A stretch of 15,560 nt of DNA from Candidatus Bipolaricaulota bacterium (GTDB lineage Bacteria > Bipolaricaulota > Bipolaricaulia > M55B111). Below the pieces are notes generated by a model, which saw only the letters and a list, made by a program, of their open reading frames with translations, searched no databases and had not been told where the DNA came from. Positions 1 through 7,784 of the stretch are shown piece after piece. The position numbers and the translations under genes are program-made. The stretch is taken from NCBI GenBank assembly GCA_018334615.1, contig JAGXLP010000015.1:1-15560 (forward strand), written 5' to 3'. Position 1 is the stretch's first letter, and every line of letters starts with the position of its first letter.

Positions 1-43
1 GGTGGTGAGGGGGTTGAGTTAGTGAGAAATTTTTCAAGATTTT

Positions 44-73
44 TGTAATACGACTGCCGGGGGTCAGATTACA
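44..73. repeat. imperfect inverted repeat downstream of the hydrogenase operon
   Basis: TGTAAT (44-49) pairs with ATTACA (68-73), and TGAC/GTCG-type pairing continues inside after one mismatch, around a GC-rich loop. It lies about 55 bases past the stop of the last operon gene. It could form a 3'-end hairpin, but in the direction of operon transcription it is followed by A residues and not a U tract, so it is not a classical intrinsic terminator. It may stabilise the mRNA end or be an operator for a gene outside the window. Nothing else is recognisable in positions 1-126. Confidence 0.4.
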
Positions 74-126
74 TAATACTAGTTGGAAAATTTGGTGAGA
101 TTATCTACAAGTCTGATTAAGGGACG

Positions 127-738
127 TTATTTCTCCCCTTCTTCTATTATAGTTAGTTCGCGCCGACATTCAGGACAGAGAACTCTAACTCTGTCACTTC
201 TATGGCTTGGTCTTTCGTTTAGTCGATCTCGCCGGGCAAGATCGAGGTTTTCCAGGTAGGTAAGAAATACACTTGGGTTTGAGTAGGCCAGACCTCCCAG
301 TTTGCTGTATAGCCAGAGAATATGTTCCTTTGTTCCTATAACTTCTCCACATGCGTCACAGATCACGAGATCTTTTTCGGTGGAGGAAGTCGGCCCCTCT
401 TCCCCGGTGAAGGAGAGCGAATACTCCTGAGATAATTCTATTCCTTCCCCGGTAGTGCAGTACTTTTCACACTGCCCACAATAGATGCACTCTTCCAGGT
501 TGACCTGCAGGTGTCTTGTCCCGCTGGTTCCGTTCACGGTGTCTTCCAGTTTAATGGCTCCCGCCGGGCACACGTGATAACAACCGGTACAACCGACACA
601 ACCTTCGTCCGAATACTCAGGAGCGCCCCTAAAAGTTGGAGCTACTTCCGCCTCCTCCGCCGGGTACTTAGACGTATATCTCCGGGAAAATATCGCCTTA
701 ATTGCTTCGTTTAATTCCCTGATCTTAGGTTTTTTCAT
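127..738 (-). CDS. mbhN: NuoI/MbhN-like 2x[4Fe-4S] hydrogenase subunit with C-terminal CxxC pairs
   Basis: Last gene of the operon, 203 residues. Two ferredoxin clusters are complete: Cys47, 50, 53 and 57, with Cys57 followed by Pro, and Cys84, 87, 90 and 94. This is the NuoI/MbhN fold that carries electrons toward the small-subunit cluster in group 4 [NiFe] hydrogenases and complex I. Beyond residue 120 there is an extension with two further CxxC pairs (127/130 and 188/191) about 57 residues apart, which looks like a zinc-ribbon or rubredoxin-like metal site. From memory, HycF/HyfH of formate hydrogenlyases carry a similar tail, which Pyrococcus MbhN lacks. The ATG overlaps the mrpG stop by 4 bases (ATGA) behind a GGAAGG site, indicating translational coupling. 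Its location at the far end of the operon, separated from the other hydrogenase genes by the whole Mrp block, is notable. Family assignment is firm; the metal bound by the tail is inferred. Confidence 0.9.
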   Translation of the reverse strand: MKKPKIRELNEAIKAIFSRRYTSKYPAEEAEVAPTFRGAPEYSDEGCVGCTGCYHVCPAGAIKLEDTVNGTSGTRHLQVNLEECIYCGQCEKYCTTGEGIELSQEYSLSFTGEEGPTSSTEKDLVICDACGEVIGTKEHILWLYSKLGGLAYSNPSVFLTYLENLDLARRDRLNERPSHRSDRVRVLCPECRRELTIIEEGEK

Positions 739-1061
739 TGTCCTTCCTCCTCGTACTTGTCTACGACGCTACCTTCCCACAGGGGCACGCCGGCCCGGTA
801 GGCTCCGCGGGATAAGGCGTGAGCCGCGGTTGGAGCAGTGATGGCAATGAAGATAATTGCTGCAAGTGCTTTCATCCCGGTGGGACTGACTCCCGAGCTG
901 ATTAACACTCCGAGCAGTATCGAACAGGTACCGAGAGTAACGCATTTGGTTGCTCCCTGAAGCCGGTTGTATACATCGGGCAACCTGATCAACCCAATAC
1001 ATCCAAATAAGTTAAACAGGGTACCGACAATTATGATCGCTTTCCCGGCTAATTCACTCAT
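735..1061 (-). CDS. mrpG: Mrp antiporter subunit G (MnhG/MbhC-like)
   Basis: Small membrane protein of 108 residues with three predicted helices and the MnhG/PhaG signature, including the segment LIRLPDVYNRLQGATK and the small-residue-rich segment APTAAHALSRGAYRAG near the C-terminus. MrpG/MbhC is part of the small-subunit bundle of Na+/H+ antiporters and of Mrp-type hydrogenases; no enzymatic role of its own is known. The ATG lies inside the end of mrpF (8-base overlap), with a GGAGGG sequence a little upstream. Length matches the family. It is followed by a 4-base overlap with the mbhN-like gene, so it belongs to the same transcript. Confidence 0.92.
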   Translation of the reverse strand: MSELAGKAIIIVGTLFNLFGCIGLIRLPDVYNRLQGATKCVTLGTCSILLGVLISSGVSPTGMKALAAIIFIAITAPTAAHALSRGAYRAGVPLWEGSVVDKYEEEGQ

Positions 1062-1311
1062 CGAATTTCTTACCCTCCAGGTGTTTGGCCAGTGCCGTTG
1101 TTCCGATGAAACTGAGAAGCCCCCAGGCCAAAGCGATATTTAGGTAGAAACCCCTTCCGGTAAAGACCGCAAAAAGGGCACAAAAACCGACTACGAGAAT
1201 ACCCAGAATGTCAATACCTACCATCCTGTCCGCGGGTGTGGGCCCTGAACCTATTCGATAGAGACAAAGAAACCCGGATAGGGTTAATAGGCTTAAGGCA
1301 AAGTATATCAT
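1054..1311 (-). CDS. mrpF: Mrp antiporter subunit F (MnhF/MbhB-like)
   Basis: An 85-residue, three-helix membrane protein. The MnhF signature is clear: a first helix, then RIGSGPTPADRMVGID, where the conserved Arg/Asp-rich loop enters the second helix. It matches MrpF/MbhB, a small subunit of the ion-translocating membrane arm. The ATG overlaps the mrpE stop by 4 bases (ATGA), and GAGGAGGA lies just upstream, so the start is secure. Length is typical of the family. Confidence 0.93.
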   Translation of the reverse strand: MIYFALSLLTLSGFLCLYRIGSGPTPADRMVGIDILGILVVGFCALFAVFTGRGFYLNIALAWGLLSFIGTTALAKHLEGKKFDE

Positions 1312-1844
1312 TCGAAAATCCTCCTCAATATCGGTTCAAACCTCCCCACGACCTGATGAGTGGCTTCCTCGACATCGGTTGAACTTACGTTTATCCAGTG
1401 GACGTACAGATGTCCGTCATCCGATAGATCAACCGTCATAGTCCCCGGCGTAAGTGTAATTGAATTAGCCAGAGCAGTTTTAGCTGACTCACTTTTCAGG
1501 TCCGTCTTGACTTTTACAATTCCCGGGTTGATAGGTACGTCCGGATGCAATACACGGAAGGCCACGTCCAAATTGGCCATTGCGACCCACCAGGCAAGCA
1601 CAAATATGTAGCAAGCCCCCCAGAAGTATCTAACGGGGTTCAAGCCCCTCCCGGGATGTCTTGTTGTCATCTCTCCTAACAGTACTCCGGAAAGTATGGC
1701 TACCAGGGCACCGGCTATTATCATGGGCCACTCTATTGGTGCAAACGGCCAGGTGAACAAAAGCCAAACCGCTAGCGTAACGCCGAATACGAAAGCACCT
1801 CTCGAGATCTTTGAGCCACTCCTTTGTTCATCCACTGATATCAC
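1308..1844 (-). CDS. mrpE: Mrp antiporter subunit E (MnhE/MbhA-like)
   Basis: About 175-178 residues. After a short polar N-terminus come two or three hydrophobic helices, then a soluble alpha/beta domain of the MnhE type with VLHPDVPINPGIVKV and SITLTPGTMTVDL, both highly characteristic of MrpE. It sits beside mrpF and mrpG and completes the small-subunit part of the Mrp block. The start is uncertain: GTG at 1844 has hardly any room for a ribosome site after the mrpD stop, whereas GTG at 1835 lies behind AGGGTGAT at a usable distance, so the 1835 start (175 residues) may be the true one. The gene follows mrpD by 4 bases. Confidence 0.92.
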   Translation of the reverse strand: MISVDEQRSGSKISRGAFVFGVTLAVWLLFTWPFAPIEWPMIIAGALVAILSGVLLGEMTTRHPGRGLNPVRYFWGACYIFVLAWWVAMANLDVAFRVLHPDVPINPGIVKVKTDLKSESAKTALANSITLTPGTMTVDLSDDGHLYVHWINVSSTDVEEATHQVVGRFEPILRRIFE

Positions 1845-1848
1845 CCTG

Positions 1849-3354
1849 TTATAAGCCGAGAACTAGTTTGGTGTATTCAGACCCTTCCTGAAGTGCCAGA
1901 GCTGCAGGTTTTAGCACTAACCCCCTGATTTCCGGCAAATAAAGTAGACCGAGGCCAATACAACAGATCGCCAGTATTATAAGAGGAATGTAAAGTCCGG
2001 CAGAAGTCTTGGTTAACTCAGAAGCTTTTTTCGTCGGTTTTCCCATAAAGAGCTGACGCTGAACTTTTAAATAGTAAGCCAGAGTAATTGCACTTGTGAA
2101 AAGGATAATCCCCGCCAGGGGGTAGAGTTTACCCCAGATTGCCGCGATAACTATAACCAACTTGCTCCAGAAACCGTTAAACGGGGGGACGCCCGAGATA
2201 GAAAGAGTCCCAATAGTACCGGCCGCACCGGAAACCGGGCTTATACTGTTGAGTCCGCCTATTTCAGATAGATCTCTGGAGCCAAAGATCTTCTCAACAC
2301 TCCCGCTGAAGAGGAATAAGAGTGATTTATACGTCGCGTGATTGACGAGATGGAAGATACCTCCCATAAGGGCTAATGTTGCTATCCCCGGTTTCCCTTG
2401 ATTGATCAATATTCCACCCATACCAACTGCCAGTGTTATATATCCCATCTGGGAAATGCTGGAGTAGGCCAGCAATCGTTTTAGGTCTTTTTGACCGAGG
2501 GCTATCATTCCTCCGATGAACATCGAACCCGCTCCTATCCAGGTCAAGATTGACGGTGCTACACCGGGAAGGTTTAGCCCATTGAAAAGAAGTCTTGCCA
2601 GGGCATAAATTCCAAGTACCTTTATCAACACTCCGGATAGCATGGCGGATATGGGGGTAGGGGCTGAAGAGTGTGCATCCGGTAGCCAGGAATGAAAGGG
2701 AATAAAGGCGGCTTTTAGCCCGAAGCCGACTATAAATAGAGCGGTGCTAAGAACTATGAATGAGTCGTTAGGCAGTTCGCTCACCTTTACTGAGATATCG
2801 GCAATATTTAGCGATCCGACGGAGCCGTATAAAAGGGCTATTCCCAGCAAAATGAACACGGAACCTACGGCCCCCATGATTAGGTACTTGAATGACGCTT
2901 CGATTTCCTCAGCTCCCCGGTTAAAACCGACCAGCGCGTAGGAACTTATCGCGGCCACTTCCAGATAGACGTACATGTTAAAAATATCGCCCGTCAGCGC
3001 AACTCCGTACATTCCAGCCAGCATTAAAGAGAAAAGTCCGTAAAACCTGCCCAGGTTCTCGTATTCTTTCATGTAAGTAATAGCAAAGAGAGTAGTAACA
3101 AAGGCAATTCCGCTTATAACAACCAGGATCAGCGAAGTGAGTCCATCCTGAACAAAATTAATACCGAACGGCGGAGCCCATCCCCCCATCCGATAGATAC
3201 CTTTGTCTCCAAATTTAATCAGAGAAAGAGCCAGGAGCCCTCCTGTTTCCAGCAGGACGAATACGCTAAATAATCTGGTTCGATCCCTGAATTCTTCGAT
3301 AAGGGGTAACAGGAATCCTACCCCTAACGGTATTGCCACGAACAGCGGGAGCAT
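1849..3354 (-). CDS. mrpD: Mrp antiporter subunit D (NuoL/M/N family, MbhH-like)
   Basis: A 501-residue polytopic protein of the proton-conducting membrane transporter family (NuoL/M/N, MrpD). Key ion-channel residues are in place: Glu132 in the segment MYVYLEVAAISSYALVGF (TM5 glutamate) and Lys214 in GFGLKAAFIPFHSWLPDAH (TM7 lysine), followed by the PTPISAMLSG loop and the KRLLAYSSISQMGY segment of the second repeat. It should form one of the ion-translocating channels of the hydrogenase membrane arm. Length is normal for MrpD. The ATG lies behind GGGGGTAATAAAGC, 6 bases after the mrpC stop. It is the second NuoL/M/N-type protein of the operon; the other is at 4720-6591. Confidence 0.94.
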   Translation of the reverse strand: MLPLFVAIPLGVGFLLPLIEEFRDRTRLFSVFVLLETGGLLALSLIKFGDKGIYRMGGWAPPFGINFVQDGLTSLILVVISGIAFVTTLFAITYMKEYENLGRFYGLFSLMLAGMYGVALTGDIFNMYVYLEVAAISSYALVGFNRGAEEIEASFKYLIMGAVGSVFILLGIALLYGSVGSLNIADISVKVSELPNDSFIVLSTALFIVGFGLKAAFIPFHSWLPDAHSSAPTPISAMLSGVLIKVLGIYALARLLFNGLNLPGVAPSILTWIGAGSMFIGGMIALGQKDLKRLLAYSSISQMGYITLAVGMGGILINQGKPGIATLALMGGIFHLVNHATYKSLLFLFSGSVEKIFGSRDLSEIGGLNSISPVSGAAGTIGTLSISGVPPFNGFWSKLVIVIAAIWGKLYPLAGIILFTSAITLAYYLKVQRQLFMGKPTKKASELTKTSAGLYIPLIILAICCIGLGLLYLPEIRGLVLKPAALALQEGSEYTKLVLGL

Positions 3355-3360
3355 GCTTTA

Positions 3361-3711
3361 TTACCCCCTTAATTTCCTTATTTCCGTTATATCAAATGTT
3401 CCGTAGTGTTGGTATATTCTTATGGCGAGTCCGACCATCAATGCCACTACGCCCAGACTAATAACTATAGATGTAATAACTAATGCCTGGGGAAGTGGGT
3501 CCACTGCAGTACTCAAGAATTCTGAAATGGAGACCCCTTCTTCGACTATCGGTGCTTCTCCAGACATCCTATAACCTATGAGAATGAGGAAGGCGTTAAC
3601 CGCGTGTTCCATGATGATTACGCCCATGATAATTTTTATCAGGTTACGCTTGTTGATTACGCTATACAATCCGACGGCAAAGAGTATAAATGCGAGCAGA
3701 TATGTAAGCAT
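3361..3711 (-). CDS. mrpC: Mrp antiporter subunit C (NuoK-like, MbhG)
   Basis: A 116-residue protein with three helices, homologous to NuoK and MnhC. Visible signatures are the NLIKIIMGVIIMEHAVNAFL segment, with the Glu in helix 2 that lies on the ion path, and the MrpC-specific DPLPQALVITSIVISLGV near the third helix. Length is typical. It starts 2 bases after mrpB behind GAGGA and probably contributes to the channel connecting the hydrogenase core with the antiporter-like subunits. Confidence 0.94.
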   Translation of the reverse strand: MLTYLLAFILFAVGLYSVINKRNLIKIIMGVIIMEHAVNAFLILIGYRMSGEAPIVEEGVSISEFLSTAVDPLPQALVITSIVISLGVVALMVGLAIRIYQHYGTFDITEIRKLRG

Positions 3712-3713
3712 GT

Positions 3714-4157
3714 TTAGTCCTCCTCGATGGCTCTAAACAGGGCGAGATAGGCAAATACGGCAAATAATGATGCCCCGACCTTAAGACCGATCGCGAGGTT
3801 TAGTATCGGCATATTTCCTCCGCTTAACAGCCGGAAGGGGGTTCCGGGAAATCCGCTCTCGATAAAATTGTTCATGAATCCACTCCCAAAGACGTAACCT
3901 AGAAGCCCCATACATAGGAAAGAAAGGGCGGCTAAACTATCCGTAACGGAAGACGATTTTAGGTTAAATAGCCTGAAAGTGGCTTCTTTTCCGAAAGCCA
4001 GTGTTAACAGGATAAAGCAACCGGCGATGATCACGCCCCCCGGAAAACCTCCGCCGGGAGTTAGATGTCCTGTCAGGGCTATGTATATACCAAAAGCGAA
4101 GATGAATGGCGATACCCATCGGGTAACAGTCTTTACGATTGAACTCATTCCAGTCAT
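3714..4157 (-). CDS. mrpB: Mrp antiporter subunit B (MnhB/MbhF-like)
   Basis: A 147-residue membrane protein with about four helices. The MnhB hallmark GHLTPGGGFPGGVIIAG is present near residues 30-45, and a VSPFIFAFGIYIALTG helix precedes it. MrpB/MbhF is part of the Mrp membrane assembly, related to part of NuoJ. The ATG at 4157 is 7 bases behind GGGGAGG and overlaps the upstream stop by 4 bases; a second ATG at 4148 is possible but further from the site. The context is the intact mrp order B-C-D-E-F-G. Confidence 0.93.
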   Translation of the reverse strand: MTGMSSIVKTVTRWVSPFIFAFGIYIALTGHLTPGGGFPGGVIIAGCFILLTLAFGKEATFRLFNLKSSSVTDSLAALSFLCMGLLGYVFGSGFMNNFIESGFPGTPFRLLSGGNMPILNLAIGLKVGASLFAVFAYLALFRAIEED

Positions 4158-4705
4158 TCTTTCTCCTCCCCATTACCTATAAATACTTTTCGGTTGAGAA
4201 GAGTGATCGCGCCCAAGATCGCGGCGAAGAGAACCGTGGCTTCTCCCAGAGTGTCAAAAGCCCGAAAGTCCAAAAGAATATCGTTGACGATGTTGGGTCC
4301 GCCAGCTTTGTCCAATCCAAACTTAAGATAAAATTGACTTGCCGGGTTAGAAAAGGTCTCCATAGCCGACTTCCCGAACTCGGGAAAATCGCTGAGGTAA
4401 TTGGCGAAAAAAGCTGACCCCAGTCCGAACAAAATTAGACTTCCGATAAGTAATGTCTTGCTTTCGTTTCCTCTGATTTCTGTTACGCCTCTCGCGATTG
4501 TAGCCCTTATGAGAATCACAAGTGTGACTATTTCCACTACCACCTGGGTAATTGCGATATCGGGAGCTCCGAGCCAGAGAAATGCGACGCTCAGACCAAA
4601 CCCTACCGCTCCCAGAGAAATTATGGAAGAAAGTGCAGACGGAGCCTCTACCGCTACCAGGGCGGCAATTATCGCAAAGACCAAAAATACCTGAATAAGA
4701 ACCAT
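4154..4705 (-). CDS. MrpA C-terminal part: fused MbhD (DUF4040) and MbhE-like protein
   Basis: About 183 residues from the ATG at 4705. The first half is a DUF4040/MbhD domain with the GAPDIAITQVVVE motif around residues 46-58, corresponding to NuoJ-like helices of MrpA. The second half is MbhE-like, with FGKSAMETFSNPASQFY and NDILLDFRAFDTLGE, also found at the C-terminus of MrpA. In Pyrococcus these are two genes (mbhD, mbhE); in classical Mrp operons they are the tail of MrpA. Here they are one separate protein directly after a NuoL-like protein, so MrpA is split in two. The frame is open up to 4807 but that part overlaps the upstream gene. The start is ATG 4705 or TTG 4714, neither with a clear ribosome site. 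It ends in a 4-base overlap with mrpB. Confidence 0.88.
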   Translation of the reverse strand: MVLIQVFLVFAIIAALVAVEAPSALSSIISLGAVGFGLSVAFLWLGAPDIAITQVVVEIVTLVILIRATIARGVTEIRGNESKTLLIGSLILFGLGSAFFANYLSDFPEFGKSAMETFSNPASQFYLKFGLDKAGGPNIVNDILLDFRAFDTLGEATVLFAAILGAITLLNRKVFIGNGEEKE

Positions 4706-4719
4706 CCTGACCAACCCCG

Positions 4720-6591
4720 TTATTGTGTGGTCAAAAGCCAGAGTACTACTATAAGACCGGTGAAGACCCAGACCAAATAGCGAGAAAGTATACCATTGTG
4801 CGCCCACTGGAATGACCGGGTGACCGCTTTTCCAATCCAGCTTGTTGCAACGTAAGGATCAATAAAGCTCCTTTCTTCAGCGACGTATAACCAATTTATC
4901 AGCCCTGAATTCCTCAGGCTATTGTAGATTTCGGTCGGGTTTATCCTGAAGTTAACTTCGTCCAGGTAGGGAAAATAAAGCTCTTCGTCTATTGTTTCCG
5001 CGTTTTCTCCTCCAAAGAAAGCTGGCTTCCGCGCCGAAGTCTTCTTCAACCCAAATAGGAAGTACGCGATTACGCCTATTACGATGCCCCCGAGCAAAAA
5101 TGCCGCCGCCATGTAGGCAACCCAGGTACCCTCAAAAACCGGGACTCCGCCGATTATCGGTCTAACTGAGTCAAGCAGCAATTTTGGATATACCCCCAGC
5201 GCCACGCAAAGGATGGCGGGAACCCCTACCGCCATTTTCATTCCCCATCCGGGTAGTCTCTTAACTTCGGATTGACTTTCCCCGAAAAACGCCGAAAAAA
5301 GGAACTTCGAAATATAGATTACCGATAACGTGCTACCGAACAGAGCAGCGACGAGAATAAACGAAGCGAACCCCCGATTGAAATCAAGGACAGCTTGGTA
5401 AAGCACCCACTTGGAATAAAAACCGTTTAACGGAGGAACTCCCGCCAGGGAAAGAGCTCCTATTAGTACGGAGCCAAAAACAATTGGAGTCTTTCTGCTC
5501 AATCCCCCCATTTGGTCTAACTTCCTTGTGCCCGTCATGTAGACAACTATTCCGGCACCAAAGAACAACAGACCCTTGAAAAGGGCGTGATTGATTAGGT
5601 GGGTTATCGCCCCCGCCATACCTAAACCGGTGCCGATCCCTATTCCAACCATGATGTAGCCCACTTGAGATATACTGGAGTAGGCAATCAGTCTCTTTAT
5701 ATCATTCTGCACTATAGCCAAAAAGCCGCCAATGAGAATCGTAAACGCTCCTATGACAGAAAGGGCGCTGTTCCACGAAGGGCCCGCCGTGAATAACTCC
5801 CAGAAAATTCTGATAATCCAGAATAAACCGACTTTAATCATTATTCCGGATAGCAATGCCGATATAGGAGAAGGTGCTTCCGGATGGGCATCGGGTAGCC
5901 AGGAATGAATTGGGAAGAAAGCCGCCTTAACCCCAAAACCAATCAGAAATAGAGCCATCGCGGAGATTTTGATTGCCGGATCCATACCGCCCCCGGCGGT
6001 TAAAATTGCAAGCTCTGTGGTCCCGGTAGCCAACCAGGTAAGAACTATTCCGGATAGAATAGCTAATGCTCCTCCCTCGCTCATCAGGAAATACTTATTG
6101 CCGGCCTTTATCGAGGTCGGAGTATTCTCAAAGGTTATTAAAAAGTAGGCTGCCAGGGTCATTAGTTCCCAGAAGACAAACATCGTGAATAATTCCGTCG
6201 CGAGGACGGCACCAATCATTCCCCCCATGAAACCGAGGAGAAGGCTGAAATACTTGTTCTCATTGACCGGGAAGTCAAATCTTTTTAGGTAGACCGGGGA
6301 AAATACCGAAGCGAGGAAACAGAGCAGGGAAATTAAAGAAACCATAAGAAGGGAGAGAGGGCCCACGCCGAAAGAAATTCCCACTCCACCCAGTTCTACG
6401 GTGAAAAACTCCAGGTTACCTGATTGCACGAGGGGAAAGAAAGCCAGGGAGAATGCGAAAACCCCTAAAGATATTACGCTCGAGAAAAGGTTCCTTAACT
6501 TTTCGCTAAGTTTTCCCATCAACCAAACAATCGGACTGGCCGCCATGGGGGCTACAACCATTGCCAATCCATAAGCTTCGATACTACTCAT
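4720..6591 (-). CDS. NuoL/MrpA-N-like antiporter subunit
   Basis: A 623-residue protein with about 15-16 helices, from the ATG at 6591, which is 5 bases behind GGAGGAGGT; the frame can also begin at the preceding TTG, but that is too close. The proton-translocating transporter core is complete: a TM5 Glu near residue 142 in FTMFVFWELMTLAAY, a TM7 Lys near 222 in GFGVKAAFFPIHSWLPDAH, then APSPISALLSG and KRLIAYSSISQVGYIMVG. Unlike MrpD it has about 100 extra C-terminal residues ending in one more helix, recalling the lateral-helix end of NuoL and of MrpA. I read it as the N-terminal half of a split MrpA; NuoM- or MbxH'-like is the alternative. It overlaps the large-subunit gene by 8 bases and would be the second ion channel of the complex. 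Confidence 0.9.
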   Translation of the reverse strand: MSSIEAYGLAMVVAPMAASPIVWLMGKLSEKLRNLFSSVISLGVFAFSLAFFPLVQSGNLEFFTVELGGVGISFGVGPLSLLMVSLISLLCFLASVFSPVYLKRFDFPVNENKYFSLLLGFMGGMIGAVLATELFTMFVFWELMTLAAYFLITFENTPTSIKAGNKYFLMSEGGALAILSGIVLTWLATGTTELAILTAGGGMDPAIKISAMALFLIGFGVKAAFFPIHSWLPDAHPEAPSPISALLSGIMIKVGLFWIIRIFWELFTAGPSWNSALSVIGAFTILIGGFLAIVQNDIKRLIAYSSISQVGYIMVGIGIGTGLGMAGAITHLINHALFKGLLFFGAGIVVYMTGTRKLDQMGGLSRKTPIVFGSVLIGALSLAGVPPLNGFYSKWVLYQAVLDFNRGFASFILVAALFGSTLSVIYISKFLFSAFFGESQSEVKRLPGWGMKMAVGVPAILCVALGVYPKLLLDSVRPIIGGVPVFEGTWVAYMAAAFLLGGIVIGVIAYFLFGLKKTSARKPAFFGGENAETIDEELYFPYLDEVNFRINPTEIYNSLRNSGLINWLYVAEERSFIDPYVATSWIGKAVTRSFQWAHNGILSRYLVWVFTGLIVVLWLLTTQ

Positions 6592-7783
6592 CAAGGACCT
6601 CCTCCAATGGGCTCAGTTCCAACCCAAGTTCCTTCTTTATCTCTGCTGTCCTTGCCTGGCTTAACTCGAGCAAGTTCACGTCATCCTTCTCCTTTAAACT
6701 TATTGCCCGCTCGGTACAGCAGTAACACGGATCAACGGAAGCAAGGATTATCGACGCATCCGCTATGGTTTCACCTATACAGGTCGATCTGTAAGTTGGA
6801 AAATTCATAAAAGTAGGGGCGCGGATTTTATGCCGCACAGGCCTATTTGTCCCGTCGCTTTTGATGTAGTGAAAACATTCTCCTCGAGGTGCCTCGTAAC
6901 TCCCAATCCCATCCCCTGGCGGAATCTCCTTCGGCTCAGAATCGATAGAACCACCATCCGGAATCCGGTTAATAATTTGCTCACACATTTTTATCGATTC
7001 CAGGGTTTCCAGCAACCTTACTTCCACCCTTGCCAGAACATCCCCGGCGTCACGGGTGATAACCTTCCAGTCAAGGTCTTCGTAAACTCCGTACGGGAAG
7101 TCTGACCTGATATCATTTGGAATTCCCGAAGCTCTAGACGTTGGTCCCAGAGCTCCAAAGGCGCGAGCGTCTTCCTCGTCCAGTATCCCGATACCTTCCA
7201 GGCGGGCTTTCATGACAGGATCGTCTAAGACCGCATTGTAAAGCATTTCGGATTTCTCTTTTAACATATCCAGGGTCGGCCTCGCCTCTTCCAGGTGCTT
7301 TCTCGGAATATCCCTCTGGACGCCGCCAGGTTTCATCATCGCATAGGCATTTCGATTCCCGGTAAGAAGTTCCAGCAGGTCGAGTACTTCCTCTCTGTAT
7401 TTCCAGGCCCACATGAAAACGGTATCGTAACCGATAAAGTGACCTGCAAGTCCTGCCCAGAGAAGGTGAGAATGTATTCTCTCCAGTTCTCCTATTAGAG
7501 TTCTAAGATATTTGGCTTTTTCCGGAACCTCGAGGTCTCCGCAGTCCTCCACTGCCAGACAGTAGGCGTAAGGGTGGGAATGGGAGCAGATACCACAAAC
7601 CCTTTCCACCAGGAAGGGAACCTGGTTGTAAGTCTTTTTCTCGGAAAGTTTTTCTATGCCCCGGTGGTTATAGCCAATTTGCACGTCCACGTCCAGAACT
7701 TCCTCCCCCTCGACGGTCAGGAGGTAATGTTCAGGTTCTTCCTGTAATGGATGGTACGGCCCGATAGGTATTGTGGTTGCCAT
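6584..7783 (-). CDS. mbhL: [NiFe]-hydrogenase large (catalytic) subunit, group 4, MbhL-like
   Basis: A 399-residue NuoD-fold protein. It keeps the four nickel-binding cysteines that separate hydrogenases from NuoD: Cys63 and Cys66 in ERVCGICSHSHPYAYC, and Cys353 and Cys356 in SVDPCYCCTERAI. The N-terminal QIGYNHRGIEK box is also typical of the family. It should catalyse H+/H2 interconversion at a NiFe(CN)2CO site facing the cytoplasm. An additional Cys355 between the last two ligands is unusual. About 43 residues follow the last ligand; I cannot tell whether they are cleaved during maturation. The start ATG follows the NuoC-like stop by one base, with GGGAGG upstream. No maturation protease or hyp gene is in the window. 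Confidence 0.95.
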   Translation of the reverse strand: MATTIPIGPYHPLQEEPEHYLLTVEGEEVLDVDVQIGYNHRGIEKLSEKKTYNQVPFLVERVCGICSHSHPYAYCLAVEDCGDLEVPEKAKYLRTLIGELERIHSHLLWAGLAGHFIGYDTVFMWAWKYREEVLDLLELLTGNRNAYAMMKPGGVQRDIPRKHLEEARPTLDMLKEKSEMLYNAVLDDPVMKARLEGIGILDEEDARAFGALGPTSRASGIPNDIRSDFPYGVYEDLDWKVITRDAGDVLARVEVRLLETLESIKMCEQIINRIPDGGSIDSEPKEIPPGDGIGSYEAPRGECFHYIKSDGTNRPVRHKIRAPTFMNFPTYRSTCIGETIADASIILASVDPCYCCTERAISLKEKDDVNLLELSQARTAEIKKELGLELSPLEEVLDE

Positions 7784-7784
7784 A

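Noticed and set aside
4706..4807. Longer version of the MbhDE protein starting at 4807
   Set aside because: It would overlap the NuoL-like gene by about 88 bases; the extra residues do not resemble DUF4040, which begins at the ATG of 4705.
735..6591. Stand-alone Na+/H+ Mrp antiporter independent of the hydrogenase
   Set aside because: Start and stop codons overlap on both sides with hydrogenase genes (mbhL and mbhN), there is no internal promoter or gap, and MrpA is split as in Mbh-type complexes.
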